Source: Alteraurantiacibacter buctensis
Lineage (GTDB): Bacteria > Pseudomonadota > Alphaproteobacteria > Sphingomonadales > Sphingomonadaceae
Direction of reading: 5' to 3'
NCBI RefSeq assembly: GCF_009827655.1
Contig: NZ_WTYV01000006.1
Location: 62,001 to 126,000 of the forward strand
DNA length: 64,000 nucleotides
A program made the translations under genes and the position numbers. Under the pieces are notes generated by a model that was not told the origin of the DNA, ran no database searches, and was given only the letters and a program-made list of their open reading frames with translations. Shown one piece after another: positions 57,095 through 64,000 of the stretch. Every line of letters starts with the position of its first letter. Position 1 is the stretch's first letter.

Positions 57095-57601
57095 ATGAGA
57101 ACCGCGCAATCCGATAATGACCGGGCCGACGATGCCGCACCGGTAGACATGCTGGCCGCGCTGTTCGAGGCCCATGGCTGGCCGGTGGAATTCATCCGCG
57201 ATGACGAGGTGACCACCGAGATTCCCGGCAGTTGGACCACCTACCAGGTGCGCGGCGTGTGGCGCGCGGAGGACCGGGTGCTGCAACTGCTGTGCCTGCC
57301 CGACGTGCGCGTGCCCGATGCCAAGCTGGATCCCGCGCGCGAGCTGCTGGCCCTGGCCAACGAGCAGTTGTGGCTGGGCCATTTCGACCTGTGGAGCCAG
57401 GGCGGGGTGCTGGTCTATCGCCATGCCGCGATGCTGGGCGATGACGGGCTGCTGAGCCTGTCGATGGCCCAGGCGCTGGTGGACAACGCGATTTCCGAAT
57501 GCGACCGGTTCTATCCCGCCTTCCAGTTCGTGCTGTGGGGCGACAAGACCGCGCGCGCGGCGCTGGATGCGGCGCTGGTGGATGCTGCGGGCGAGGCCTG
57601 A
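57095..57601 (+). CDS. YbjN domain-containing protein
   Basis: Cytoplasmic 168-aa protein of the YbjN family (type III chaperone-like fold). Start 57095 (MRTAQSDNDRADDAA) chosen; 57083 (MVCP) is possible. Seen: DMLAALFEAHGWPVEFIRDD, WRAEDRVLQLLCLPDVRVP, and FDLWSQGGVLVYRHAAML with the conserved AISECDRFYPAFQFVLWG end. Role unproven; family members affect stress and motility. Confidence 0.85.
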   Translation: MRTAQSDNDRADDAAPVDMLAALFEAHGWPVEFIRDDEVTTEIPGSWTTYQVRGVWRAEDRVLQLLCLPDVRVPDAKLDPARELLALANEQLWLGHFDLWSQGGVLVYRHAAMLGDDGLLSLSMAQALVDNAISECDRFYPAFQFVLWGDKTARAALDAALVDAAGEA

Positions 57602-57669
57602 AGTCTCTCGCGGAAGTCCTGCCGTCCACAGCAGTTCGCCGCAGCCCGCTTCCCCGTTCCGCAAAGTGC

Positions 57670-57676
57670 GGCTAGG
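57670..57676 (+). promoter_or_regulatory. candidate -10 element directly before proC
   Basis: GGCTAGG, 8 nt before the proC ATG, with no clear ribosome site between. Same layout as before map and proB. Confidence 0.3.
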
Positions 57677-57684
57677 TCCGGCTC

Positions 57685-58482
57685 ATGCTCGAATCCATAC
57701 TCATCGTCGGCTGCGGCAACATGGCCGGGGCCATGGTCGAAGGCTGGCTGGCCGACGGCCTCAACCCGTCTCGCCTGACCATCGTCGATCCCTTGCGCAC
57801 CGAAGGCCCCGGCGGCATGCCGGTCCTGCCCGCGCTGCCCGAGGATGGCACGTTCGATGCCGTGCTGCTGGGCATCAAGCCGCAGAACCTGGCCGAAGCC
57901 GCCCCCGGCATCGCCGCGCTGGTGGGGGAGGGGACCACGGTCCTCTCGCTGCTAGCAGGGATCGAGCTGGCCGTGCTGCAACGCCATTTCCCCGCAGCCC
58001 GCGCGCGGGTGCGGGTGATGCCCAACCTGGCCGTGGCGCTGGGCAAGGCCCCGATCGCGCTGGCGACCGACAGCACCGACGAGGCGCTGGCCGCGGCCGT
58101 GGTGGGCCTGATGCAGCCGCTGGGCACGCCTGAATGGATCGGGGAGGACAAGTTCGACCTGGTCACCGCCCTGGCCGGCAGTGGCCCCGCTTTCGTCTAT
58201 CGCTTCATCGATGCGCTGGGCGCGGCCGCGACGCGGCTGGGCCTGCCGGAAGAACAGGCCCGCCGCCTGGCGCTGGCCATGGTGGAGGGTGCCTCCGCGC
58301 TTGCCGCCGCATCCCCGCACGATCCGGGCAAGCTGGCCGACATGGTGGCCAGCAAGGGCGGCGTTACCCGCGCCGGGCTGGATGTGCTCGACAACGGCGA
58401 GGCGCTGGGCCGCGTGGTGATCGACACCTTGCGCGCCGCGCGCGACCGCAGCGCCGAGATGGCCCGCGAGGCGCGCGACTAG
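57685..58482 (+). CDS. proC: pyrroline-5-carboxylate reductase
   Basis: Last step of proline synthesis, NAD(P)H dependent. The protein has 265 aa. Seen: GCGNMAGAMVEGWLADG (nucleotide site at 9-15), GIKPQNL, VRVMPNLAVALGKAPIAL, and the C-terminal signature DMVASKGGVTRAGLDVLDNG. proB lies 3.4 kb downstream, so two proline steps are in this region. Confidence 0.96.
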   Translation: MLESILIVGCGNMAGAMVEGWLADGLNPSRLTIVDPLRTEGPGGMPVLPALPEDGTFDAVLLGIKPQNLAEAAPGIAALVGEGTTVLSLLAGIELAVLQRHFPAARARVRVMPNLAVALGKAPIALATDSTDEALAAAVVGLMQPLGTPEWIGEDKFDLVTALAGSGPAFVYRFIDALGAAATRLGLPEEQARRLALAMVEGASALAAASPHDPGKLADMVASKGGVTRAGLDVLDNGEALGRVVIDTLRAARDRSAEMAREARD

Positions 58483-58608
58483 GAACTGCTACCGGGAGCC
58501 AGCGGTTAGTCTGGTGACGCAAGTCCGGTTTTGCTTGAATGTGGAGCATAAAGCTCCGATATTCCCCTTACCGGCTTGTCGTCGCTCGGCGCCGGAATGG
58601 AGTATTAT

Positions 58609-59352
58609 ATGGCTAACTGGAACGAACCCCGGCCCACCGGCCTGGGATTCGGCGGAGCGCCCGGGGTCGCCGGACAGGGCGACGCGGCGGTGTTTGACGC
58701 AGGTCTGCGCAAGCACATGCTCTCGATTTACAACTACATGACCAGCGGCATCCTGCTGACCGGTATCGTCGCCATGCTGTTTGCCGGTTCCGGCATGGCA
58801 GCCCAGGTGATGACCGGCGGCGCGCTGCGCTGGCTGATCATCCTTTCGCCCCTGGCGATCGTCTTCGCGATGAGCTTTGGCGCGCAGCGCTTCAGCAAGA
58901 CCACGCTGCAGGCGATGTACTGGGGTTTCGCCACCCTGATGGGCCTGTCGCTGTCGACGGTGTTCCTGGTCTACACCGGGGAATCGATCGCGGTGACCTT
59001 CTTCGCCACGGCGGCGGCCTTCGCGGGCCTCAGCCTCTATGGCTATACCACGAAGAAGAACCTCAGCGGCTTCGGCAGCTTCCTGATCATGGGCGTGGTG
59101 GGCCTGATCGTGGCCAGCCTGCTCAACATCTGGCTGCAGTCGCCCGGCCTGATGTGGGCCATCAGCGCGCTGGGCGTGCTGATCTTCGCCGGTCTGACCG
59201 CTTATGACACGCAGCGCCTGAAGGCCGAATACGCCTACCTGCGCGGCACCGATTTCGCCGGCAAGGCGGTGATCCTGGGCGCGCTGACGCTGTATCTGGA
59301 CTTCATCAACATGTTCCAGTTCCTGCTCAGCTTCCTGGGCAATCGCGAGTAA
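58609..59352 (+). CDS. Bax inhibitor-1/YccA family membrane protein
   Basis: Seven-helix membrane protein of 247 aa; start at 58609 (MANWNEPRPTGLGFGG) follows GGAATGGAG. Seen: a 35-residue polar N-terminus, MLSIYNYMTSGILLTGIVAM, and the C-terminal LTAYDTQRLK, whose conserved Asp takes part in the BI-1 pH-sensing calcium leak. Family members influence ion leak or FtsH; the role here is not decided. A strong terminator follows. Confidence 0.92.
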   Translation: MANWNEPRPTGLGFGGAPGVAGQGDAAVFDAGLRKHMLSIYNYMTSGILLTGIVAMLFAGSGMAAQVMTGGALRWLIILSPLAIVFAMSFGAQRFSKTTLQAMYWGFATLMGLSLSTVFLVYTGESIAVTFFATAAAFAGLSLYGYTTKKNLSGFGSFLIMGVVGLIVASLLNIWLQSPGLMWAISALGVLIFAGLTAYDTQRLKAEYAYLRGTDFAGKAVILGALTLYLDFINMFQFLLSFLGNRE

Positions 59353-59389
59353 CCCACTCGCCTCATCGCAGCAGCGATTCGCTTTATCG

Positions 59390-59424
59390 TGCCCGGGGTG
59401 CAGCAAATGCATCCCGGGCATTTT
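59390..59424 (+). terminator. terminator of the BI-1 family gene
   Basis: TGCCCGGGGTGCA pairs with TGCATCCCGGGCA (13 bp, one G-T pair) around GCAAA, followed by TTTT. Confidence 0.9.
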
Positions 59425-59514
59425 CATTGCCCTGCCAGCACGCTAGGCAGGCGGTTCATGCAAACGGGGCGGTTGCCGCAACAGCGCGCCGCGGGACGAG
59501 AGAGGCAGTAAACG

Positions 59515-60432
59515 ATGGTCTTCCATACGCGAAAGGAGCGCGCTTCGCTCGTCGCCGCAGCCACGGGCTCGGCCCTGCTGGCCGCCTGCGCCACACCCGC
59601 GCCGCCGCCCCCGCCGCCGCCGCCCCCGCCGCCGCCGGTGGTTGAGGTGACGCCGGAACCGATCCCCTATCGCCCGATCCCGCCGGGCGGCGCACCCTAT
59701 GTGATGGAGATCCCGGGCAAGGACGCCAACGGCGTGCGGATGACAGTGAACGCCAACCTCGATACGGTGGAAACACTGTGGAACTTCCGCAGCGGCTGGA
59801 ACGTCGCCGCACTCAACTGCAACGGGCCGGAGGACGGCCGCATCATCGAAGGCTATTCGGCCTTTCTGACCACTTTCCGGCGCCCGCTGGCCGCTGCCAA
59901 CAGCGAGCTGGACCGGCGCACCCGCCGCCAGCACAGCAGCAATGCCGCCGCCGTGCGTGCGCGCGAGGCGCGCATGACATCGGTCTACAACTACTTCGCC
60001 CAGCCGCCCGCCCGGGCCGATTTCTGCGGCGTGGCGCGGGTGCTTTCGGCCTATATGCTGGATGCCGCGCCCAGCGATGCCAATGCCCTGGCGGCGGCCT
60101 ATCTGCCGCAGTTCGAAGGTGCGTTCGAACGGTTCTTCTCCGATTACGAGGCCTACCAGGTCCAGTCCGCCGCGTGGGATCAGCAGTATGGCGCGCAATA
60201 CGGTGCCTCGCAGCCCGGCTATGTCGCCGTGTGGGGTACCCAGCAGGTGCCTGCGCTGGGGATCGCCACCAGCCTGATCGCGCAGGAGGACGGGGTGCTC
60301 GGTCTGCCTGCCGGCGAGGTGCTCGATCCGCTGACCGGGGTTGCCGTGCCGATCATCCCCGCGACAGATGCGGGCATCACCACGCCGGTGGTGCAACCGC
60401 TGCCCGCCGGGCCGACGCCGCGCCGCCGCTGA
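59515..60432 (+). CDS. lipoprotein with a 12-proline linker, unknown function
   Basis: Not recognised. 305 aa with lipobox LLAAC (Cys25), then a run of 12 prolines as a rigid spacer, then a mostly helical region (70-260) and a Pro-rich end. [20 protein letters not shown] and the [17 protein letters not shown] segment are well formed and contain two of three cysteines (another at about 170), possibly a disulfide. ATG 59515 follows GAGAGGCAGTAAACG. Confidence 0.75.
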   Translation: MVFHTRKERASLVAAATGSALLAACATPAPPPPPPPPPPPPVVEVTPEPIPYRPIPPGGAPYVMEIPGKDANGVRMTVNANLDTVETLWNFRSGWNVAALNCNGPEDGRIIEGYSAFLTTFRRPLAAANSELDRRTRRQHSSNAAAVRAREARMTSVYNYFAQPPARADFCGVARVLSAYMLDAAPSDANALAAAYLPQFEGAFERFFSDYEAYQVQSAAWDQQYGAQYGASQPGYVAVWGTQQVPALGIATSLIAQEDGVLGLPAGEVLDPLTGVAVPIIPATDAGITTPVVQPLPAGPTPRRR

Positions 60433-60501
60433 GGTTCCTTCGCCGCTGAGGTTGCGGCCGGGCGGCAGGCGATTTTAGGCCTTCCAAGCGGCAGGCCCAT
60501 T

Positions 60502-60508
60502 CGCTAAG
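60502..60508 (+). promoter_or_regulatory. candidate -10 of the tRNA-Ala promoter
   Basis: CGCTAAG about 46 nt before the mature tRNA 5' end, the same motif as before map and proB. The gap 60433-60553 holds no gene. Confidence 0.3.
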
Positions 60509-60553
60509 AGGCGCGCCTTCGCATGGGGCCACCCTTGCGCGGAAATCTGGAAC

Positions 60554-60629
<76 letters not shown>

Positions 60630-60636
60630 GGTTTCT

Positions 60637-60745
60637 GAGCACGCCTATCCGGGCGTGCGATCCTCGCTCCCGGCCAGCATAGCTGGCCTTCGCTGCGGGC
60701 GGCCGTTCGGCCTTGCGGACCCTGCGGGTCCGTGCTCGGGTTTTT
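60637..60745 (+). repeat. multi-hairpin element after the tRNA (REP-like, may also terminate it)
   Basis: Four hairpins in a row: GCACGCC/GGCGTGC (60639-60658), GGCCAGC-ATA-GCTGGCC (60672-60688), GGCCG-TT-CGGCC (60701-60712) and GGACCC-TGC-GGGTCC (60717-60731), enclosed by GAGCACG (60637) and CGTGCTC (60731) and followed by TTTTT. It could be a composite palindromic repeat, a tRNA trailer or a small RNA. Confidence 0.6.
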
Positions 60746-60769
60746 CACCACGCTTTCGCTTGGGGCCCT

Positions 60770-60775
60770 TATACT
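60770..60775 (+). promoter_or_regulatory. candidate -10 box of obgE
   Basis: TATACT, 14 nt before the obgE ATG. No Shine-Dalgarno lies between; a very short leader is implied. Confidence 0.35.
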
Positions 60776-60789
60776 CTAGGCGTTTTGCT

Positions 60790-61857
60790 ATGCATTTTCT
60801 CGATCAGGCCAAAATCTATGTAAAGTCCGGCGGGGGCGGGCCCGGTGCGGTCAGCTTCCGGCGCGAGAAGTACATCGAATATGGCGGCCCCGATGGCGGC
60901 AATGGCGGCAAGGGCGGCGATATCGTGTTCGTGGCCGTGCCCGGCCTCAACACCCTGATCGATTTCCGCTACACCCAGCACTTCAAGGCGAGGCGCGGCG
61001 ACCACGGCATGGGCAAGAACCGCACCGGCGCAAGCGCGCCCGACCTGGTGATCGAGGTGCCGCTGGGCACCCAGGTCCTGGCCGAGGACCAGGAAACCGT
61101 CCTGGCCGACCTGATCGAGGAGGGCCAGCGCGTGGTCCTGCTGGAAGGCGGCATGGGCGGTCGCGGCAATGCCAGCTACAAGACCAGCACCAACCGCGCC
61201 CCGCGCCAGCACCAGCAGGGCATTCCGGGTGAGGAGCTGTGGGTATGGCTGCGGCTGAAGCTGCTGGCCGATGCGGGCCTGGTGGGCCTTCCCAATGCGG
61301 GCAAGAGCACCTTCATCAACGCGGTTTCCAATGCGCGCGCCAAGGTGGGCGACTATGCCTTCACCACGCTGGTGCCCAAGCTGGGCGTGGTGCAGCACAA
61401 GGGCCGCGAATTCGTGCTGGCCGACATTCCCGGCCTGATCGAGGGTGCAGCCGATGGCGCGGGGATCGGAGACCGGTTCCTGGGCCATATTGAACGCTGC
61501 CGCGTGCTGATCCACCTGATCGACATCACCGGCGATCCGGTGGAGGCCATGCGCATCGTCGAGGGTGAGCTGGAGGCCTATGGTGCCGGGCTGGAGAACA
61601 AGGCGCGGCTGGTGGCGCTGAACAAGATCGACCTGGCCGATGCCGAACTGGCCGATGCCTTCGCGGCGGAGCTGCTGGCAGCGGGGGCGGACCGCGTGTT
61701 CCCCATCTCCGGCGCGACGGGGCAGGGGATCGAGGCGCTTATGGATGCCGTGCTGGAATACCTGCCCGCCCGCACCGCGACAGAAAACCCGCACGAGATT
61801 CCTGCCGAGGCAGGCGCGGAAGAAGCGCCGGAGAAGCCGTGGGATCCGCTGGGCTGA
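60790..61857 (+). CDS. obgE: GTPase ObgE/CgtA
   Basis: Essential ribosome-associated GTPase involved in 50S assembly and stress control. The start at 60790 ([14 protein letters not shown]) gives 355 aa. Seen: glycine-rich Obg domain ([17 protein letters not shown]), P-loop [10 protein letters not shown], switch region [21 protein letters not shown]. It ends soon after the G domain and lacks a long C-terminal domain. Normally next to rpmA/rplU; those are not here. Confidence 0.96.
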   Translation: MHFLDQAKIYVKSGGGGPGAVSFRREKYIEYGGPDGGNGGKGGDIVFVAVPGLNTLIDFRYTQHFKARRGDHGMGKNRTGASAPDLVIEVPLGTQVLAEDQETVLADLIEEGQRVVLLEGGMGGRGNASYKTSTNRAPRQHQQGIPGEELWVWLRLKLLADAGLVGLPNAGKSTFINAVSNARAKVGDYAFTTLVPKLGVVQHKGREFVLADIPGLIEGAADGAGIGDRFLGHIERCRVLIHLIDITGDPVEAMRIVEGELEAYGAGLENKARLVALNKIDLADAELADAFAAELLAAGADRVFPISGATGQGIEALMDAVLEYLPARTATENPHEIPAEAGAEEAPEKPWDPLG

Positions 61858-61892
61858 CATCCGCCAGCCGATTTGCGCGGGCCACGCGTTCC

Positions 61893-61899
61893 CGCTAAG
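61893..61899 (+). promoter_or_regulatory. candidate -10 element directly before proB
   Basis: CGCTAAG, 9 nt before the proB ATG, without a ribosome site. Fits a leaderless transcript. Confidence 0.35.
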
Positions 61900-61908
61900 C
61901 GGCGCAAC

Positions 61909-63042
61909 ATGACCATCGCCCGCCTTGCCGACCTGGCCGATCCCGCGCTTGCCCCCCGCCTGGTGGTCAAGGTCGGCTCGTCCCTGCTGGTCGACAAGCA
62001 GGGCCAGCCGCGCCGCGCATGGCTGCAGGGGCTGGTGGCGGAACTGGCCGCCGCGCGGGCGCGCGGGCAGCAGGTGATCGTGGTCAGCTCGGGCGCGATT
62101 GCGCTCGGCTCGCGCCGGCTGGGCATGAAGGGCGGGGGCCGCGCCAGCCTGGCCGACGCACAGGCCGCTGCTGCCGTGGGGCAGATCGCGCTGGCCGGCC
62201 TGTGGGCGGACCTGCTGGGCGCGCATGACCTGGCTGCCGCGCAGATCCTGCTGACGCTGGAGGACCTGGAAAACCGCCCCACCTACCTCAACGCCACCGC
62301 CACGCTGGGCCGCCTGCTGGATGCTGGCGCGGTGCCGATCATCAACGAGAACGATTCGGTCGCCACGCAGGAAATCCGCTTTGGCGACAACGACCGGCTG
62401 GCCGCGAGGGTAGCTCAGGCTGCCGGGGCCAGCGCGGTGATCCTGCTGTCCGATGTGGACGGGCTGTACGATCGCAACCCCAGGGATCCCGGGGCGATCC
62501 GCATCGAGACGGTGCAGGGGATCACGCCCGAAGTTTACGCCATGGCCGATGGCGGCTCGGCCAGCGGCATGGGCTCGGGCGGGATGACGTCCAAGCTGCA
62601 GGCCGCCGAGATGGCTGGCCTGGCCGGCATTGCCCTCACCATCGGCAGCGGGCTGGTGGACGCCCCGCTCGCCCGCGTGATCGATCGGGGCGTGGGCACG
62701 CTGTTCCTGCCGGTGCGCAAAGCCGGGGCGATGAAGGCGTGGCTGGGTGGGCGGCTGCGCCTGAAAGGCTCGCTGGTGATCGACGACGGGGCGGAGCAGG
62801 CCCTGGCGCGGGGCGGCAGCCTGCTGGCTGCCGGGATCACCGCCGTGGAGGGTGACTTCGCGCGCGGCGATCTGGTGGCCATCCGCCGCAAGGATGGCGC
62901 GCTGCTGGGCAAGGGGCTGGCCGAATACGATGCGCCCGCCTGCCACCAGTTGCAGGGCCGCCCGACATCGGAGCATCAGGCGATCCTGGGCTATGCCCCG
63001 CGCTCGGCCGTGGTCCACCGCGACCAGTTGGTTCTGCTGTGA
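61909..63042 (+). CDS. proB: glutamate 5-kinase
   Basis: First step of proline synthesis. The start at 61909 (MTIARLADLADPAL) gives 377 aa. Seen: amino-acid kinase domain with VVKVGSSLLVD, VVSSGAIALGSRRLGM, NENDSVATQEIRFGDNDRLA and GMGSGGMTSKLQAAEMA, then a C-terminal PUA domain (from about 285). Proline feedback is expected. GTG of the next gene overlaps its stop by 4 bp. Confidence 0.96.
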   Translation: MTIARLADLADPALAPRLVVKVGSSLLVDKQGQPRRAWLQGLVAELAAARARGQQVIVVSSGAIALGSRRLGMKGGGRASLADAQAAAAVGQIALAGLWADLLGAHDLAAAQILLTLEDLENRPTYLNATATLGRLLDAGAVPIINENDSVATQEIRFGDNDRLAARVAQAAGASAVILLSDVDGLYDRNPRDPGAIRIETVQGITPEVYAMADGGSASGMGSGGMTSKLQAAEMAGLAGIALTIGSGLVDAPLARVIDRGVGTLFLPVRKAGAMKAWLGGRLRLKGSLVIDDGAEQALARGGSLLAAGITAVEGDFARGDLVAIRRKDGALLGKGLAEYDAPACHQLQGRPTSEHQAILGYAPRSAVVHRDQLVLL

Positions 63043-63989
63043 GCAAGCCGCCAGTGTCGTCTCCCGTGCTCGCCATAACGGGGGGCACGGGGTTCCTGGG
63101 CAGCCACGTGCTGGAACAGGCTCTGGGGCAGGGCCTCAGGCCGCAGGCGCTCACACGCCGCATGGGCGGCGCGCATTTCGGCAGCGGGGTGCCGCAGCCG
63201 CTGTGGATCGAAGGCACGCTGGCCGATCCGGCTGCGCTGGCCATGCTGGCCGAAGGCGCGGACGCGGTGCTGCACATTGCCGGCGCAGTCAACGTGCCCA
63301 CGCGTGAGGCATTTGCCGCCGCCAATATCGCGGGCACGCAAGCCGTGGTGGAAGCGGCCAGGGCGGCAGGCGTGCGCCGGTTCATCCACGTCTCCAGCCT
63401 GGCCGCGCGCGAGCCGGGCCTGTCCGCCTATGGCTGGTCCAAGGCCGGGGCGGAGGAGGTGGTGCGGCAAAGCGGGCTGGACTGGACGATCGTACGTCCG
63501 CCCGCGATCTATGGCCCGCGCGACCGGGACATGTTCGAGATGTTCCGCGCCGCCAAGCTGGGCGTGCTGCCGGTGCCGCCAGCCGGTGCCGCCTCGGTGA
63601 TCCATGCGGCAGACCTGGCGCGGCTGCTGCTGGCGGCGGCGCATGGTGGCGGGCCGGACTGGAGCGAACGGCTGTTCGAGCCGGATGATGGCCGCCCTGG
63701 CGGCTGGGCGCATCCTGATCTGGCCCGAGCTATCGGCAGCGCGATGGGTCGCCGCGTGTGGGCCCCTGGCCTGCCCGCCCCCGTGCTGCGCGGTGCGGCG
63801 CGGCTGGACCGGCTGGCGCGCGGCGACAAGGCGAAACTGACGCCCGACCGGGCCAGCTACATGCTCCATCCGGACTGGGTTTCCTCGCCCGCGCTGGCCG
63901 TGCCGGAGCACCTGTGGACCCCGGCAATCCCCACCTTGGAGGGGCTGGCGCAAACCGCCGCGTGGTATCAGGCCAACGGCTGGGTATGA
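63039..63989 (+). CDS. NAD-dependent epimerase/dehydratase family protein
   Basis: Extended SDR of 316 aa; GTG start overlaps the proB stop. Seen: cofactor loop TGGTGFLGSHV, HIAGAVNVPTREAFAAANI, the YxxxK motif in SAYGWSKAGAEEV, and RPPAIYGPRDRDMFEMFRA. Similar to atypical SDRs near ubiquinone or sterol/hopanoid genes; the substrate is not decided. The last 11 bp of the window after its stop contain nothing assignable. Confidence 0.88.
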   Translation: MSKPPVSSPVLAITGGTGFLGSHVLEQALGQGLRPQALTRRMGGAHFGSGVPQPLWIEGTLADPAALAMLAEGADAVLHIAGAVNVPTREAFAAANIAGTQAVVEAARAAGVRRFIHVSSLAAREPGLSAYGWSKAGAEEVVRQSGLDWTIVRPPAIYGPRDRDMFEMFRAAKLGVLPVPPAGAASVIHAADLARLLLAAAHGGGPDWSERLFEPDDGRPGGWAHPDLARAIGSAMGRRVWAPGLPAPVLRGAARLDRLARGDKAKLTPDRASYMLHPDWVSSPALAVPEHLWTPAIPTLEGLAQTAAWYQANGWV

Positions 63990-64000
63990 CACTCTAAGTT

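Noticed and set aside
54745-57240. A long minus-strand frame with poly-Arg/Gly/Trp runs across the SPOR gene
   Set aside because: Antisense of the CCN proline repeats; no family, start or domain.

Overview
The window is a GC-rich, gene-dense chromosomal segment from an alphaproteobacterium. Gene order (nagZ-scpA-scpB-tatABC, ftsZ followed by a SPOR protein, glnB-glnA, type 2 argC, a complete dcw cluster), the long FtsZ linker and the many Ala/Pro-rich secreted proteins point to Sphingomonadales, probably the Erythrobacteraceae. That placement is inference from content; no 16S gene is present.

Layout. 1-3.9 kb: peptidoglycan recycling (nagZ, partial at the left edge), chromosome condensation (scpAB) and Tat export (tatABC), all on the plus strand. 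3.9-9 kb: a secreted amidohydrolase and a hydroxyisobutyrate-dehydrogenase-like enzyme on the minus strand, divergent from threonine ammonia-lyase, then the N-degron transferase ate/bpt. 9-15.4 kb: tamA-tamB. 15.4-17.7 kb: a minus-strand group of envelope proteins (FAS1 lipoprotein, a protein with three C-terminal repeats, a GH24 lysozyme). 17.8-21.2 kb: glnB-glnA nitrogen module, type 2 argC and an SH3 protein. 21.3-29.3 kb: an M17 aminopeptidase, a lipoprotein, map, an NTF2-like protein, ccmAB, pterin dehydratase, an SDR and an S9 peptidase. 29.4-32.9 kb: an AT-richer islet (below). 32.9-36.2 kb: an AlkA-like glycosylase, a [2Fe-2S] ferredoxin, cysteine synthase and two unrecognised membrane or exported proteins. 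36.3-55.3 kb: the full division and cell-wall cluster mraZ-rsmH-ftsL-ftsI-murE-murF-mraY-murD-ftsW-murG-murC-murB-ddl-ftsQ-ftsA-ftsZ, almost every junction a 4-bp or 1-bp stop/start overlap. 55.3-64 kb: a SPOR protein, a YbjN protein, proC, a BI-1 family protein, a lipoprotein, tRNA-Ala(CGC), obgE, proB and an epimerase.

The most notable object is the 3.55-kb islet at 29.36-32.94 kb. It lies between two copies of the last nine codons of the AlkA-like gene. The copy attached to the gene reads HCYDSTAI-stop and the stranded far copy reads HCYDNPAL-stop. Both have the same length and both contain a 14-bp palindrome around TGTTACGACA. This is the footprint of site-specific integration into the 3' end of a protein-coding gene with the reading frame restored. 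No catalytic integrase is visible. The islet instead encodes a 169-residue protein that appears to join a homing-endonuclease/AP2-like domain to a lone integrase Arm-type DNA-binding domain, a small downstream partner, and a stand-alone TadG-like protein with a von Willebrand A domain. It may be a non-autonomous or decayed integrative element of an unfamiliar kind.

Other signals include a four-run G-tract and a 10-bp-periodic C-tract array upstream of mraZ, a multi-hairpin element just after the tRNA, CTAR motifs placed 8-10 nt before several start codons (possible leaderless promoters), and a hairpin that covers the ribosome binding site of the SDR gene.
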